DNA of 64,000 bases from Labilibaculum sp. (GTDB lineage Bacteria > Bacteroidota > Bacteroidia > Bacteroidales > Marinifilaceae), in contig JAEINT010000005.1 of assembly GCA_016342745.1 (NCBI GenBank), positions 62,001 to 126,000 on the forward strand. Direction: 5' to 3'. The notes beneath the pieces were generated by a model, which saw nothing but the letters and a program-made list of their open reading frames with translations, was not told the DNA's origin and searched no databases. Position numbers and translations under genes: made by a program. The stretch's first letter is position 1, and every line of letters begins with the position of its first letter. This document shows positions 52,717-60,553 of this stretch, in pieces.

Positions 52717-52737
52717 TTGCGCTAATTAAGTGCGCAA
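52717..52737. repeat. Dyad TTGCGC / GCGCAA upstream of the sugar-acid operon
   Basis: Six-base arms are separated by nine AT-rich bases. It lies about 120 bases before the enolase-superfamily start codon and may be a second operator. Confidence 0.35.
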
Positions 52738-53052
52738 CAAATTGATGGTCTATATTTCTAGCAATTCACAGATATTCTGAAAATTTAAGATTTAATTATA
52801 AAGGGATAAGTTCTATTTAACTCTAAAAATACATGTATGTAATTCATTGTTCAATTACACATGATTTTAGAACGTAGTTTATGAGTTTTTTTGGAAATAT
52901 CATTCACCTATAAAGGTGGATTATTGTGTTTGTTGGATATAGTTAGGCATTAATGAGACTTGTGGCTAGATAAAATCTAACTAAGTTCTGCTGGGTAACC
53001 AATCTCTGTGTAGATAACAATGGCTAAATAATCGTTAAATTTCATTAATAGG

Positions 53053-53083
53053 TTTGTGAGAAAATGATTTTTGATTACTTTTG
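53053..53083 (+). promoter_or_regulatory. Promoter of the tetR gene
   Basis: TTTG at 53053-53056, 19 bases, then TACTTTTG at 53076-53083: both boxes match the Bacteroidota consensus with normal spacing. The ATG follows 27 bases later, at 53111. Confidence 0.75.
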
Positions 53084-53110
53084 AACGGAAAATACTAATT
53101 GAGTTCAATT

Positions 53111-53686
53111 ATGGCAAAATCAGATAAATTAGAAATACAAGAGAGGGTTACGAAAGTAGCTATGGAAATGATTTTGAAGTTTGGTCTACGAGGGTTAAAT
53201 ATGGTTGAGTTGGCAAAAGAATGTGGCCTAGCAAAAGCAACATTGTATAAAATAATTGGCTCGAAAGAGGATTTGGTAAAAGAAATTGCTGTTGAAATAT
53301 TTAGGGTTAATATCATAGCTGTGTTGGATCCAATGATGAAGCATGACGATCCAGTAATTGCCACAAAACAATTTTTAGATAAATATTTTGATTACGCTAT
53401 TGAAAGCCAGAAGATTCTGATCAATCAGATCTATAAAGAATATCCATTAATCGAAAAGGATGTTGAGGATAATTACAATGAACTGATTGTAAATATGCAA
53501 CATCGATTTAAGACATGGCAAGATCAAAAACTAATAAGAACAGATATTGAAGTTAATTACATTCTAGAAGCCTTAGAAGCTCTAAATGAGTTTTATGTAA
53601 GAAGTGATTATTCTAATGAAGAAATAATTAGAAGATTACGTGCAGCGTTTACATCTGTTTTTAGAGGTATAGGAATACCTTTATAA
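53111..53686 (+). CDS. TetR-family transcriptional regulator
   Basis: This 191-residue regulator has the TetR helix-turn-helix at about 10-50 (VTKVAMEMILKFGLRGLNMVELAKECGLAKATLYKIIGSKEDLV) and a helical ligand domain. The ATG at 53111 is chosen over an upstream in-frame TTG at 53099. It lies directly before the RND efflux genes, with palindromes in the gap, so it very likely represses that operon and is released by a pump substrate. Confidence 0.9.
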   Translation: MAKSDKLEIQERVTKVAMEMILKFGLRGLNMVELAKECGLAKATLYKIIGSKEDLVKEIAVEIFRVNIIAVLDPMMKHDDPVIATKQFLDKYFDYAIESQKILINQIYKEYPLIEKDVEDNYNELIVNMQHRFKTWQDQKLIRTDIEVNYILEALEALNEFYVRSDYSNEEIIRRLRAAFTSVFRGIGIPL

Positions 53687-53689
53687 GTA

Positions 53690-53709
53690 TTTTCAATCCG
53701 TATTGAAAA
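53690..53709. promoter_or_regulatory. Palindrome between tetR and the RND operon, site 1
   Basis: TTTTCAAT-CCGT-ATTGAAAA is a perfect dyad with eight-base arms just after the tetR stop codon. It could be a TetR operator or a weak terminator, although no T run follows it. Confidence 0.5.
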
Positions 53710-53746
53710 AGGACGTATTTGTTGAATTTAGGATGATGTAGTAAAA

Positions 53747-53763
53747 TGAAGTCTTATACTTCA
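53747..53763. promoter_or_regulatory. Palindrome between tetR and the RND operon, site 2
   Basis: TGAAGT-CTTAT-ACTTCA is a perfect dyad with six-base arms, 28 bases before the adaptor-gene ATG. Its size and place fit a TetR-type operator controlling the efflux genes. Confidence 0.5.
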
Positions 53764-53790
53764 CTTATTTTTTTGAATAAAATGAACTAA

Positions 53791-54900
53791 ATGAACCGTA
53801 AGAGTTCAAAAAAGACCACAATGAGAAAAATAGCAAAAACAAGAATGTTAATTCTACTGGTATTGGTTACCGCCAGTTTATTTGGATGTAAGAACAGTCC
53901 AAAAGAACATGTTGCCATTGTTCAACCAGTAAAAGTTTTTAGAGTTGGAGACAACAATGGCAGTTCATCTGTTAAGGTTTTTACAGGCTTGGTGAAGGAA
54001 TCAAGAGAGGTGAAAATCGCATTCCAAATTGCAGGCCCTTTGGTGAATTTAAATGTAGATCAAGGAAAGTTTGTGAAAAAAGGGGAGTTGATTGCAGCAA
54101 TAAATGAGCGTGATTATTTAGTGCAATTGGAAGCGGCAAATGCTCAGTTCGAGAATGCAAAATTGCAAGCGGAAAGATATACTGCTTTGTACGAGAAGAA
54201 GAGTACTTCAAAAAGCGTTTATGATCAAATACAGGCAGGCTTTAAATTGGCTAAAGCACAAAAGGAAGCTGCTGAAAATGCACTAAAGGATACTAAAATA
54301 TATGCGCCGTTTTCGGGTTATGTGCAAGCAATGTATGCCGAAAATTATGAGAAAGTTGGTGCAGGGCAACCTATTGTATCACTTCTTGATCTAAACAATT
54401 TAGAGATTGCTGTTTCTTTAAGTGAGAATGATTTTTTACAATACAAAACGTTTTCTGGATTTACGGGAAGATTTGAAAGTTTTCCTGGTGTTGATTTTAA
54501 TTTGAAACTTATTGAAATTGAGCAAAAACCGAATGGTGATAACTTCTTTAGAATGAGATTAAAAGTTGATCGTCAGGGATTTCAAGTGGTGCCTGGTATG
54601 GTTGCAAGTATTAAAACAAACCTTGAAACAACGAAGAGTTCGATGTGTAAGGTTCCTGTAGAATCTGTTTTTAATAAAAAAGGAAAGTCTTACGTGTGGA
54701 TTTACGATGAAGCAAACAAATGTGTGAAAGGTAAAACGGTTAGCTTAAAAGATTTTGACTCTAAGGGCATGATTAATATTGAAAGTGGCGTTGAAATTGG
54801 GGATATAATAGTTTCTGCAGGAGTTCATAGCTTAATAGAAGGTCAAAAGGTAAAGATGTTAAGCAAGAAAGCTAATTCGAACATAGGAGGGCAATTATGA
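53791..54900 (+). CDS. RND efflux periplasmic adaptor (membrane fusion protein)
   Basis: This 369-residue adaptor has an N-terminal hydrophobic segment ending in the lipobox LFGC near residue 33, so it is probably a lipoprotein. It then shows the lipoyl/hairpin/beta-barrel layout: KIAFQIAGPLVNLNVDQGKFVKKGELIA, the helical hairpin AQFENAKLQAERY, and ALKDTKIYAPFSGYVQAMYAENYEKV. A second ATG at codon 11 is an alternative start. Its last codons overlap the pump gene (ATGA), so translation is coupled. It links the inner-membrane pump to the TolC-type channel. Confidence 0.92.
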   Translation: MNRKSSKKTTMRKIAKTRMLILLVLVTASLFGCKNSPKEHVAIVQPVKVFRVGDNNGSSSVKVFTGLVKESREVKIAFQIAGPLVNLNVDQGKFVKKGELIAAINERDYLVQLEAANAQFENAKLQAERYTALYEKKSTSKSVYDQIQAGFKLAKAQKEAAENALKDTKIYAPFSGYVQAMYAENYEKVGAGQPIVSLLDLNNLEIAVSLSENDFLQYKTFSGFTGRFESFPGVDFNLKLIEIEQKPNGDNFFRMRLKVDRQGFQVVPGMVASIKTNLETTKSSMCKVPVESVFNKKGKSYVWIYDEANKCVKGKTVSLKDFDSKGMINIESGVEIGDIIVSAGVHSLIEGQKVKMLSKKANSNIGGQL

Positions 54901-57900
54901 GTTTTACGGAAGCTGTATTAAATCAGCGGAAAGTATTGTTATTTGTTTTAATAGCAATTGTCTTTGGAGGCGCTATTGCATTTTCAAAAATGTCGAAGCT
55001 TGAAGATGCTGAAATTAGCGTAAAACAGGCCGTGGTTATGACGAGCTACCCTGGCGCTTCACCTCATGAGGTTGAATTGAGGGTAACTGATATTTTGGAA
55101 ACTGCTATTCAGGCAATGGATAATATTGATTTTATTGAATCAAGATCTTTAGCAGGATATTCAGAGATTACAGTTAACATTAAGCCTTCGGTTGTAACAA
55201 GTGAATTACAACAAGTTTGGGATGTTTTACGTCGTAAGGTAAACGATGTAAGTATTTATTTACCTCAGGGTGCATCGCATCCAATGGTTGTGGATGATTT
55301 TGGTGATGTGTATGGTATTTTTCTTGCACTAAGCGGAGATGGATTTGGTAGCGACGAGATACAGGATTATGCTCGTTATATGAAGAGAGAACTTTTACTT
55401 GTTGATGGAGTAAAGAGAATCAATTTATTTGGAGAGCAAAGAGCTTGTGTAAATATTGAATTGTCGCAAGAGAAAATGGCTTATTTAGGTATTCATCCAT
55501 ACAAGGTCATCGAAATTCTGAACAGTCAAAATAAAATTGTAGATCCAGGAACCTTTAAAGTCGGTAGTAATAGAGTTCGTATTGCATCCGAAGGAAGTTT
55601 TCATGAATTGGCAGACCTAAAAAATATTTTGGTGTCGGGTAGAGGTGAAACTTCAGTATTTCTTAAAGACATAGCTAGTATAAAGAAGGATTATATGACT
55701 CCTTATACTAACAAGATGAAATACAATCAAATTCCAGCAATAGGTTTGGCTATTGCGATGGAAAAAGGTGGGAATGTAATTGAGTTAGGAGAGGCTGTAC
55801 AAGGTAAAATTGATGCTTTAAAGTCTAACATTCCAGTAGGAATAAACATTAACAAAGTTTTTTATCAGCCAGAAAGAGTAAATGTTGCCATTAACCAATT
55901 CATGATTAATTTAATTGAATCGGTATTAATTGTTGTTGTTGTATTGCTTTTAGCAATGGGATTTAGAGCAGGCTTGTTGATTGGTAGTGGATTGATATTT
56001 ACAATACTAGCAACTTTTATTGTAATGCTTAGTTTTGATATTGCATTACAGAGAGTTAGTCTTGCTGCTATTATTATAGCAATGGGAATGCTGGTGGATA
56101 ATGCCATTGTTATTGCTGATGGTATTTTGATTGATTTGAAAAAAGGTGTTCGGCGTAAAGAAGCGATGACCAAAACTGCAAAACAAACAGCAATGCCATT
56201 GTTGGGAGCTACTTTGGTCGCAATATTAGCTTTTTTGCCGATTTATTTATCGCCAGATAACACGGGTGAGTTTTGCACAAGTCTTTTTCAAGTAATTGCA
56301 ATTTCTCTTTTTATCAGTTGGATATTAGCATTAACTCAAACACCCTATTTTTGTGACCTATTTTTACGAGGTAAAAAATACAGTAAAGAAGAGAATGATA
56401 ATTCAGATCCTTATGGAGGTAAATTTTATCAGAAATTTCGTCATTTCGTAAAATTCTCCTTACGTCATAAAACGCTTATAATTGTACTTACAGTTTTGGT
56501 TTTTGTATCCTCGGTTTTTGCATTTAAAAATGTGAAACAGTTATTTATGCCAAACCTCGAATACAATCAGTTTATTGTTGAATATTATTTGCCAATAGGT
56601 TCTGATATCGAGAATGTAGAAAAAGATTTAAGCGATATAGAAAGCTATTTGTTAACGCAAGAAGATGTTTTAAATGTTACAACTAGTATTGGTGCTACGC
56701 CCGCTCGATATACATTGGTTAGACCTTTTACAATAAACAAAACCAATTACGGAGAGTTAATTATTGATACAAAGGATTATGATACCACTAAAAGATTTGG
56801 AAAAGACTTGCAACAATACCTGAACGAAAATTACGCTTGGGCACGTTGCAGGGTGAAATATTATTCGCCAATTTTTGCTGAGTATATGGTTGAAGCAAAG
56901 TTTTCGGGTCCAGATCCTGAAGTATTGCGAGATCTATCAGAAAAGGCTGAGAAAATTATGCTTGACGAACCAAGTGCAATTAAAGTAACGAATAATTGGA
57001 AAAACAAGGTTAAAGTTTGGAACCCGCAGTTTTCACAATCTCAATCTCGATTAACTAATATTTCACGATCGGATGTTTCAAATGCCTTGGCATGTGCTAC
57101 TGATGGTTTGCCAATAGGATTATTTCATCAGGCAGATGACATGTTGCCAATTGTTTTGAAAACAAAAGCCAATAAAGATAATTACATCGAAGCATTAGAA
57201 AATACTCCAGTTTGGGGTCAAGTTGCTCATAGTATTCCTTTACGTCAGGTTGTTTCAGATATAAATATTGATTTTGAGGATCCTATGATTATACGTTACG
57301 ATCGCAGAAGAGCCATTAAAGCACAATGTGATCCAGCACCTGGTTATAATGCTCCAGATACTTTTAAAAATCTTCAAGAAAAAATCGAAGCAATTCAGTT
57401 GCCAGAAGGTTATGATTTTGAATGGTTAGGAGAGCATAAGGATAGTGTAGATGCGAATAATAACATTAATAAATTCTTGCCTTTAGCATTTCTATTGATG
57501 GTTATTATTATCATGATGTTGTTCAATAATTTCCGCCAGCCAATTATCATTTTGTCAATTCTACCGCTTGCATTTATTGGTATTAGTTATGGCTTATTAA
57601 TAACAGGAAAGCCTTTTGGATTCATGCCAGTACTTGGTACGCTTGGATTAATGGGAATGATGATTAAAAATGCTGTTGTTCTGCTCGATCAAATTAATGT
57701 TGAAATAAAGGAAGGTAAAGATGTACTGTTAGCTGTAATTGATTCTGCGGTTTCAAGAATGCGTCCAGTTATTATGGCTTCATTTACTACAATTTTAGGA
57801 ATGATTCCTTTAATCAGCGATGAATTATTCGGCGGAATGGCGGTTGCAATCATGTTTGGATTACTAATTGGTTCCATAATAACTTTAATTGTAGTTCCGG

Positions 57901-57953
57901 TTCTGTATGCAATTTTTTACAGGTTGTCTACTAAAAATGTTATGGATTTATAA
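54897..57953 (+). CDS. RND efflux pump, inner-membrane permease
   Basis: This 1,018-residue AcrB-like pump has twelve membrane helices and two large periplasmic loops. In helix 4 the proton-relay pair is Asp401-Asn402 (GMLVDNAIV), so the second Asp of AcrB is Asn, while helix 10 keeps Lys924 (MMIKNAVVL). Other seen stretches are VVMTSYPGASPHEVELRVT near residue 45 and PVIMASFTTILGMIPLI. The Asp-Asn form is a known variant branch of RND pumps. Substrates cannot be read. It overlaps the adaptor gene by 4 bases and lies 10 bases before the TolC-type gene. Confidence 0.94.
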   Translation: MSFTEAVLNQRKVLLFVLIAIVFGGAIAFSKMSKLEDAEISVKQAVVMTSYPGASPHEVELRVTDILETAIQAMDNIDFIESRSLAGYSEITVNIKPSVVTSELQQVWDVLRRKVNDVSIYLPQGASHPMVVDDFGDVYGIFLALSGDGFGSDEIQDYARYMKRELLLVDGVKRINLFGEQRACVNIELSQEKMAYLGIHPYKVIEILNSQNKIVDPGTFKVGSNRVRIASEGSFHELADLKNILVSGRGETSVFLKDIASIKKDYMTPYTNKMKYNQIPAIGLAIAMEKGGNVIELGEAVQGKIDALKSNIPVGININKVFYQPERVNVAINQFMINLIESVLIVVVVLLLAMGFRAGLLIGSGLIFTILATFIVMLSFDIALQRVSLAAIIIAMGMLVDNAIVIADGILIDLKKGVRRKEAMTKTAKQTAMPLLGATLVAILAFLPIYLSPDNTGEFCTSLFQVIAISLFISWILALTQTPYFCDLFLRGKKYSKEENDNSDPYGGKFYQKFRHFVKFSLRHKTLIIVLTVLVFVSSVFAFKNVKQLFMPNLEYNQFIVEYYLPIGSDIENVEKDLSDIESYLLTQEDVLNVTTSIGATPARYTLVRPFTINKTNYGELIIDTKDYDTTKRFGKDLQQYLNENYAWARCRVKYYSPIFAEYMVEAKFSGPDPEVLRDLSEKAEKIMLDEPSAIKVTNNWKNKVKVWNPQFSQSQSRLTNISRSDVSNALACATDGLPIGLFHQADDMLPIVLKTKANKDNYIEALENTPVWGQVAHSIPLRQVVSDINIDFEDPMIIRYDRRRAIKAQCDPAPGYNAPDTFKNLQEKIEAIQLPEGYDFEWLGEHKDSVDANNNINKFLPLAFLLMVIIIMMLFNNFRQPIIILSILPLAFIGISYGLLITGKPFGFMPVLGTLGLMGMMIKNAVVLLDQINVEIKEGKDVLLAVIDSAVSRMRPVIMASFTTILGMIPLISDELFGGMAVAIMFGLLIGSIITLIVVPVLYAIFYRLSTKNVMDL

Positions 57954-57963
57954 GCAAGTAAAA

Positions 57964-59331
57964 ATGAAGAATAAAATATACTTTCTTTTGATCTTTTCCC
58001 TGATTGTTGTTCAGGGAAAAGCTCAAGAAAAATTGTCACTTCGCGAAAGTCGCGCCTTGGCATTGGAATACAATCAGAAAATTAAGATTGCAGATGAAAT
58101 GATTTCTGAGAGTAAATCGACAATGAGATTTGCTTATACTCATTTCTTGCCGAACCTATCGGCTAGTGGATCTTATAACTATTATCATGATATCACTGAT
58201 TTAAGTTTACCTGGTTCTTTTTTACCAACTGCGAATAGCTTAGCCGATGCGGAGGCAGGTAATTATAGTGGTCTTAGCGATGTTTATTTTCCTGGTTTTA
58301 ACCTCGAAATGGGAAATGTAGATTATTTCTCTGCCAATTTAACACTTACGCAGCCAATTTATATGGGAGGGAAAATCAGAACTTCTTACGAAATGTCGAA
58401 AATTGGATCTGAGATTTCAGTATTTAATAAGCAATTGCAATCTTCTGATGTTTTAATGGAAACCGACCAAGCTTATTGGAACTTAGTATCTATTAACGAA
58501 AAGAGAATTTTAACAGGAAAATATGTGAAGATGTTGTCGGCATTGGTACAAGATCTTCAAAATGCTTTTGATTTAGAGATTACAACAAAAAATGAGTTGT
58601 TAAAAGCTCAAGTGCAACTAAATCAGGCAAAATTAAATTTGTTTCGAGTAGAGAATTTAACGGTTCTTTCGAAGATGTCTTTGTGCCAGGTAATTGGAAA
58701 AGACTTATCCGCAGAAATTATTGCAACAGATACTGCAATTGTGGTTAATCAATCGTCTATTGATGCTGATTATAAGCAAAAAGCTTTGCAACAAAGGCCT
58801 GAGTTATTAATGTTAAGCAAGCAAGTTGAAATATCACAAAAGCAAGTGAAGAATACGCAGGCAGATTATTTGCCTCAGTTGGGAGTGGGAGCTTCGTATT
58901 CTTACACAAGTAAAATTGAAGAACTAATTGGTTCATCGAAGATATTAGCAGTGCAGGCAAAGCTATCTGTACCAGTTTTTCATTGGCAAGAACGCAAGCA
59001 TAAAGTTGCTTCTGCTCGCTATCGAAGTAAGCAAAAAGAACTTGAAATGGCGCGCACGAGAGATTTGGTTTCATTACAAGTTCAACAGTCGTATTTTACT
59101 TTGCAAGAAGCATTTCAGCAAATTGAATTGGCAAAGATTGCAATGGAGCAAGCAAATGAAAATGTTGCTTTAACAAAGAACTCCTACTACGAGGGATTAG
59201 CCAATACAACAGAATTACTCGATGCTCAAGCCTTTTGGCAACGTGCACATAGCGAATTAATTGATTCAAAGATCAATTACAAGCTGAGAGAAGTAAGTTT
59301 CTTAAAAGCGATTGGTGAATTGAAAATATAA
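57964..59331 (+). CDS. TolC-family outer-membrane efflux channel
   Basis: This 455-residue protein has a signal peptide of about 20 residues (VVQGKAQ) and two copies of the helical outer-membrane-efflux repeat (SLRESRALALEYNQKIKIADEMI, and later ALQQRPELLMLSKQVEISQKQV). The chosen ATG gives MKNKIYFLL; the open frame extends 19 codons upstream into the pump gene but lacks a signal sequence there. It completes a tripartite RND system. A large inverted-repeat structure starts at its stop codon. Confidence 0.92.
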   Translation: MKNKIYFLLIFSLIVVQGKAQEKLSLRESRALALEYNQKIKIADEMISESKSTMRFAYTHFLPNLSASGSYNYYHDITDLSLPGSFLPTANSLADAEAGNYSGLSDVYFPGFNLEMGNVDYFSANLTLTQPIYMGGKIRTSYEMSKIGSEISVFNKQLQSSDVLMETDQAYWNLVSINEKRILTGKYVKMLSALVQDLQNAFDLEITTKNELLKAQVQLNQAKLNLFRVENLTVLSKMSLCQVIGKDLSAEIIATDTAIVVNQSSIDADYKQKALQQRPELLMLSKQVEISQKQVKNTQADYLPQLGVGASYSYTSKIEELIGSSKILAVQAKLSVPVFHWQERKHKVASARYRSKQKELEMARTRDLVSLQVQQSYFTLQEAFQQIELAKIAMEQANENVALTKNSYYEGLANTTELLDAQAFWQRAHSELIDSKINYKLREVSFLKAIGELKI

Positions 59332-59421
59332 TAGTGGTAGAAATGACCGAGTCGGCCAGTAGGATGGGATTGATGATGGTGCATCAATTTTTGGCTTGGT
59401 CATTTCTTTATATACCACTAT
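59331..59421 (+). repeat. Large imperfect inverted repeat after tolC
   Basis: From the last base of the tolC stop, ATAGTGGTA pairs with TACCACTAT at 59413-59421. Inside it AAATGACC (59341-59348) pairs with GGTCATTT, then GGCCA with TTGGC, and at the tip ATTGATG (59369-59375) pairs with CATCAAT (59382-59388) around a six-base loop. The whole makes a long branched hairpin of about 91 bases. There is no T run after it. It may stabilise the end of the efflux mRNA, terminate it, or be a small mobile palindromic unit. Confidence 0.65.
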
Positions 59422-59459
59422 GTAAAGAATAGGCTTACTGCACGAAATTAATGGTTAGT

Positions 59460-59475
59460 ACAATTTTTGAATTGT
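59460..59475. repeat. Short palindrome over the start region of the cyclase gene
   Basis: ACAATT-TTTG-AATTGT ends one base before the ATG at 59477. It could be an operator or hide the start region in the mRNA. The arms are short and AT-rich. Confidence 0.3.
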
Positions 59476-59476
59476 G

Positions 59477-60553
59477 ATGAATAGTAGTATTAAGAATTAC
59501 ATAAAATCGATTGGTGCGTACTTTTTAACTATAACGCTTACCTGGATTGTTGCCTTCTTTTTTCTTGTTGTTTTTCAGGTTGATGAAGATGGTATGTTCT
59601 CTGTTTTTCGGATTCAATCCTTTCAAAATATTTTGTTGTCTGGAATAATTTCAGGCATTGTTTGGGGAGGGATTTATAAGTTTGTACAATACATTCGGTC
59701 TCAGATTCCAACTTATTTTCTTGCTGTTGTCATTTCGCTTTTTACTAATATTTGTAGTGCTTATTTACTAATGTATATTAGGTTTCATTTAGCTGATATA
59801 TTAATTATAGAAGATATGCCAGTTGCTTTTACAGGCTTATCGCAACTTTATAATTCACAATTATTTTATACTATTCTGGTCTATTTCTTTATTATCGGAA
59901 CACTTATTGAAATATTTTATGATGTAGATCGAAAATTTGGAAAAGGGATACTGCTAAAATTTCTTTTAGGTAAATATTACAAGCCTAAGGAAGAGGAGCG
60001 AATCTTTCTTTTTATGGATTTAAAATCATCTACCTATTATGCCGAAAAATTAGGTCATTTTAAATATAGCAGGTTGATACAGGATTGTTTTAAAGATATT
60101 TCAAGTGCAGTCACAAAAAATAAAGCTGAAATTTACCAGTATGTAGGTGATGAGGTGGTGCTAACTTGGAAGATGAAGAATGGCCTTGGGAAATCTAGAT
60201 GCTTACAAGTTGTCTACGATTTTATGGAAGTACTCGAAAAGAAAAAAGAATATTATCAGAAAAACTATGGTATGGTACCTATTTTTAAAGCAGGTGTTCA
60301 TTCTGGTAAGGTTATGGTTGCACAAGTAGGGGAATTAAAATCCGAAATAGCTTATCATGGCGATGCAATTAATACTGCGGCAAGAATTCAAGGTCTTTGC
60401 AACTCATACCAGTCTCGATTGCTTATTTCGGGAAACTTGTTTAATCAACTTAATGGTGAATATTCTCAAGGAATAGGTTGCAGATATCTTGGTGAAGTTT
60501 TACTTACAGGAAAGGAAACAACCACAGAATTATACACTTTCGAATTGAATTAA
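59477..60553 (+). CDS. Membrane class III adenylate/guanylate cyclase
   Basis: This 358-residue protein has four or five membrane helices in its first 155 residues and then a class III nucleotide cyclase domain. Both metal-binding Asp residues are present, Asp181 (FMDLKSST) and Asp225 (YVGDEVV), as are Asp296, Asn299 and Arg303 of the HGDAINTAAR stretch, where Asn and Arg stabilise the transition state. It should make cAMP (or cGMP) in response to a membrane signal. An in-frame GTG lies one codon upstream; ATG is preferred. Its stop codon overlaps the end of the convergent kinase gene by 4 bases. Confidence 0.88.
   Translation: MNSSIKNYIKSIGAYFLTITLTWIVAFFFLVVFQVDEDGMFSVFRIQSFQNILLSGIISGIVWGGIYKFVQYIRSQIPTYFLAVVISLFTNICSAYLLMYIRFHLADILIIEDMPVAFTGLSQLYNSQLFYTILVYFFIIGTLIEIFYDVDRKFGKGILLKFLLGKYYKPKEEERIFLFMDLKSSTYYAEKLGHFKYSRLIQDCFKDISSAVTKNKAEIYQYVGDEVVLTWKMKNGLGKSRCLQVVYDFMEVLEKKKEYYQKNYGMVPIFKAGVHSGKVMVAQVGELKSEIAYHGDAINTAARIQGLCNSYQSRLLISGNLFNQLNGEYSQGIGCRYLGEVLLTGKETTTELYTFELN

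Larger units (their letters stand above)
52599..53052. other. Regulatory region upstream of the sugar-acid operon and tetR
   Basis: These bases separate two divergent units. Seen are a -7 box for the minus-strand operon at 52628-52635, two direct TTGACAAAAA repeats and two dyads within the first 140 bases (annotated separately). The rest, about 52740-53050, has no gene or strong hairpin that I can support. Confidence 0.5.

Noticed and set aside
57907-57963. Longer TolC start inside the RND pump gene
   Set aside because: The shorter ATG at 57964 is followed at once by a clean signal peptide; the extension has none.
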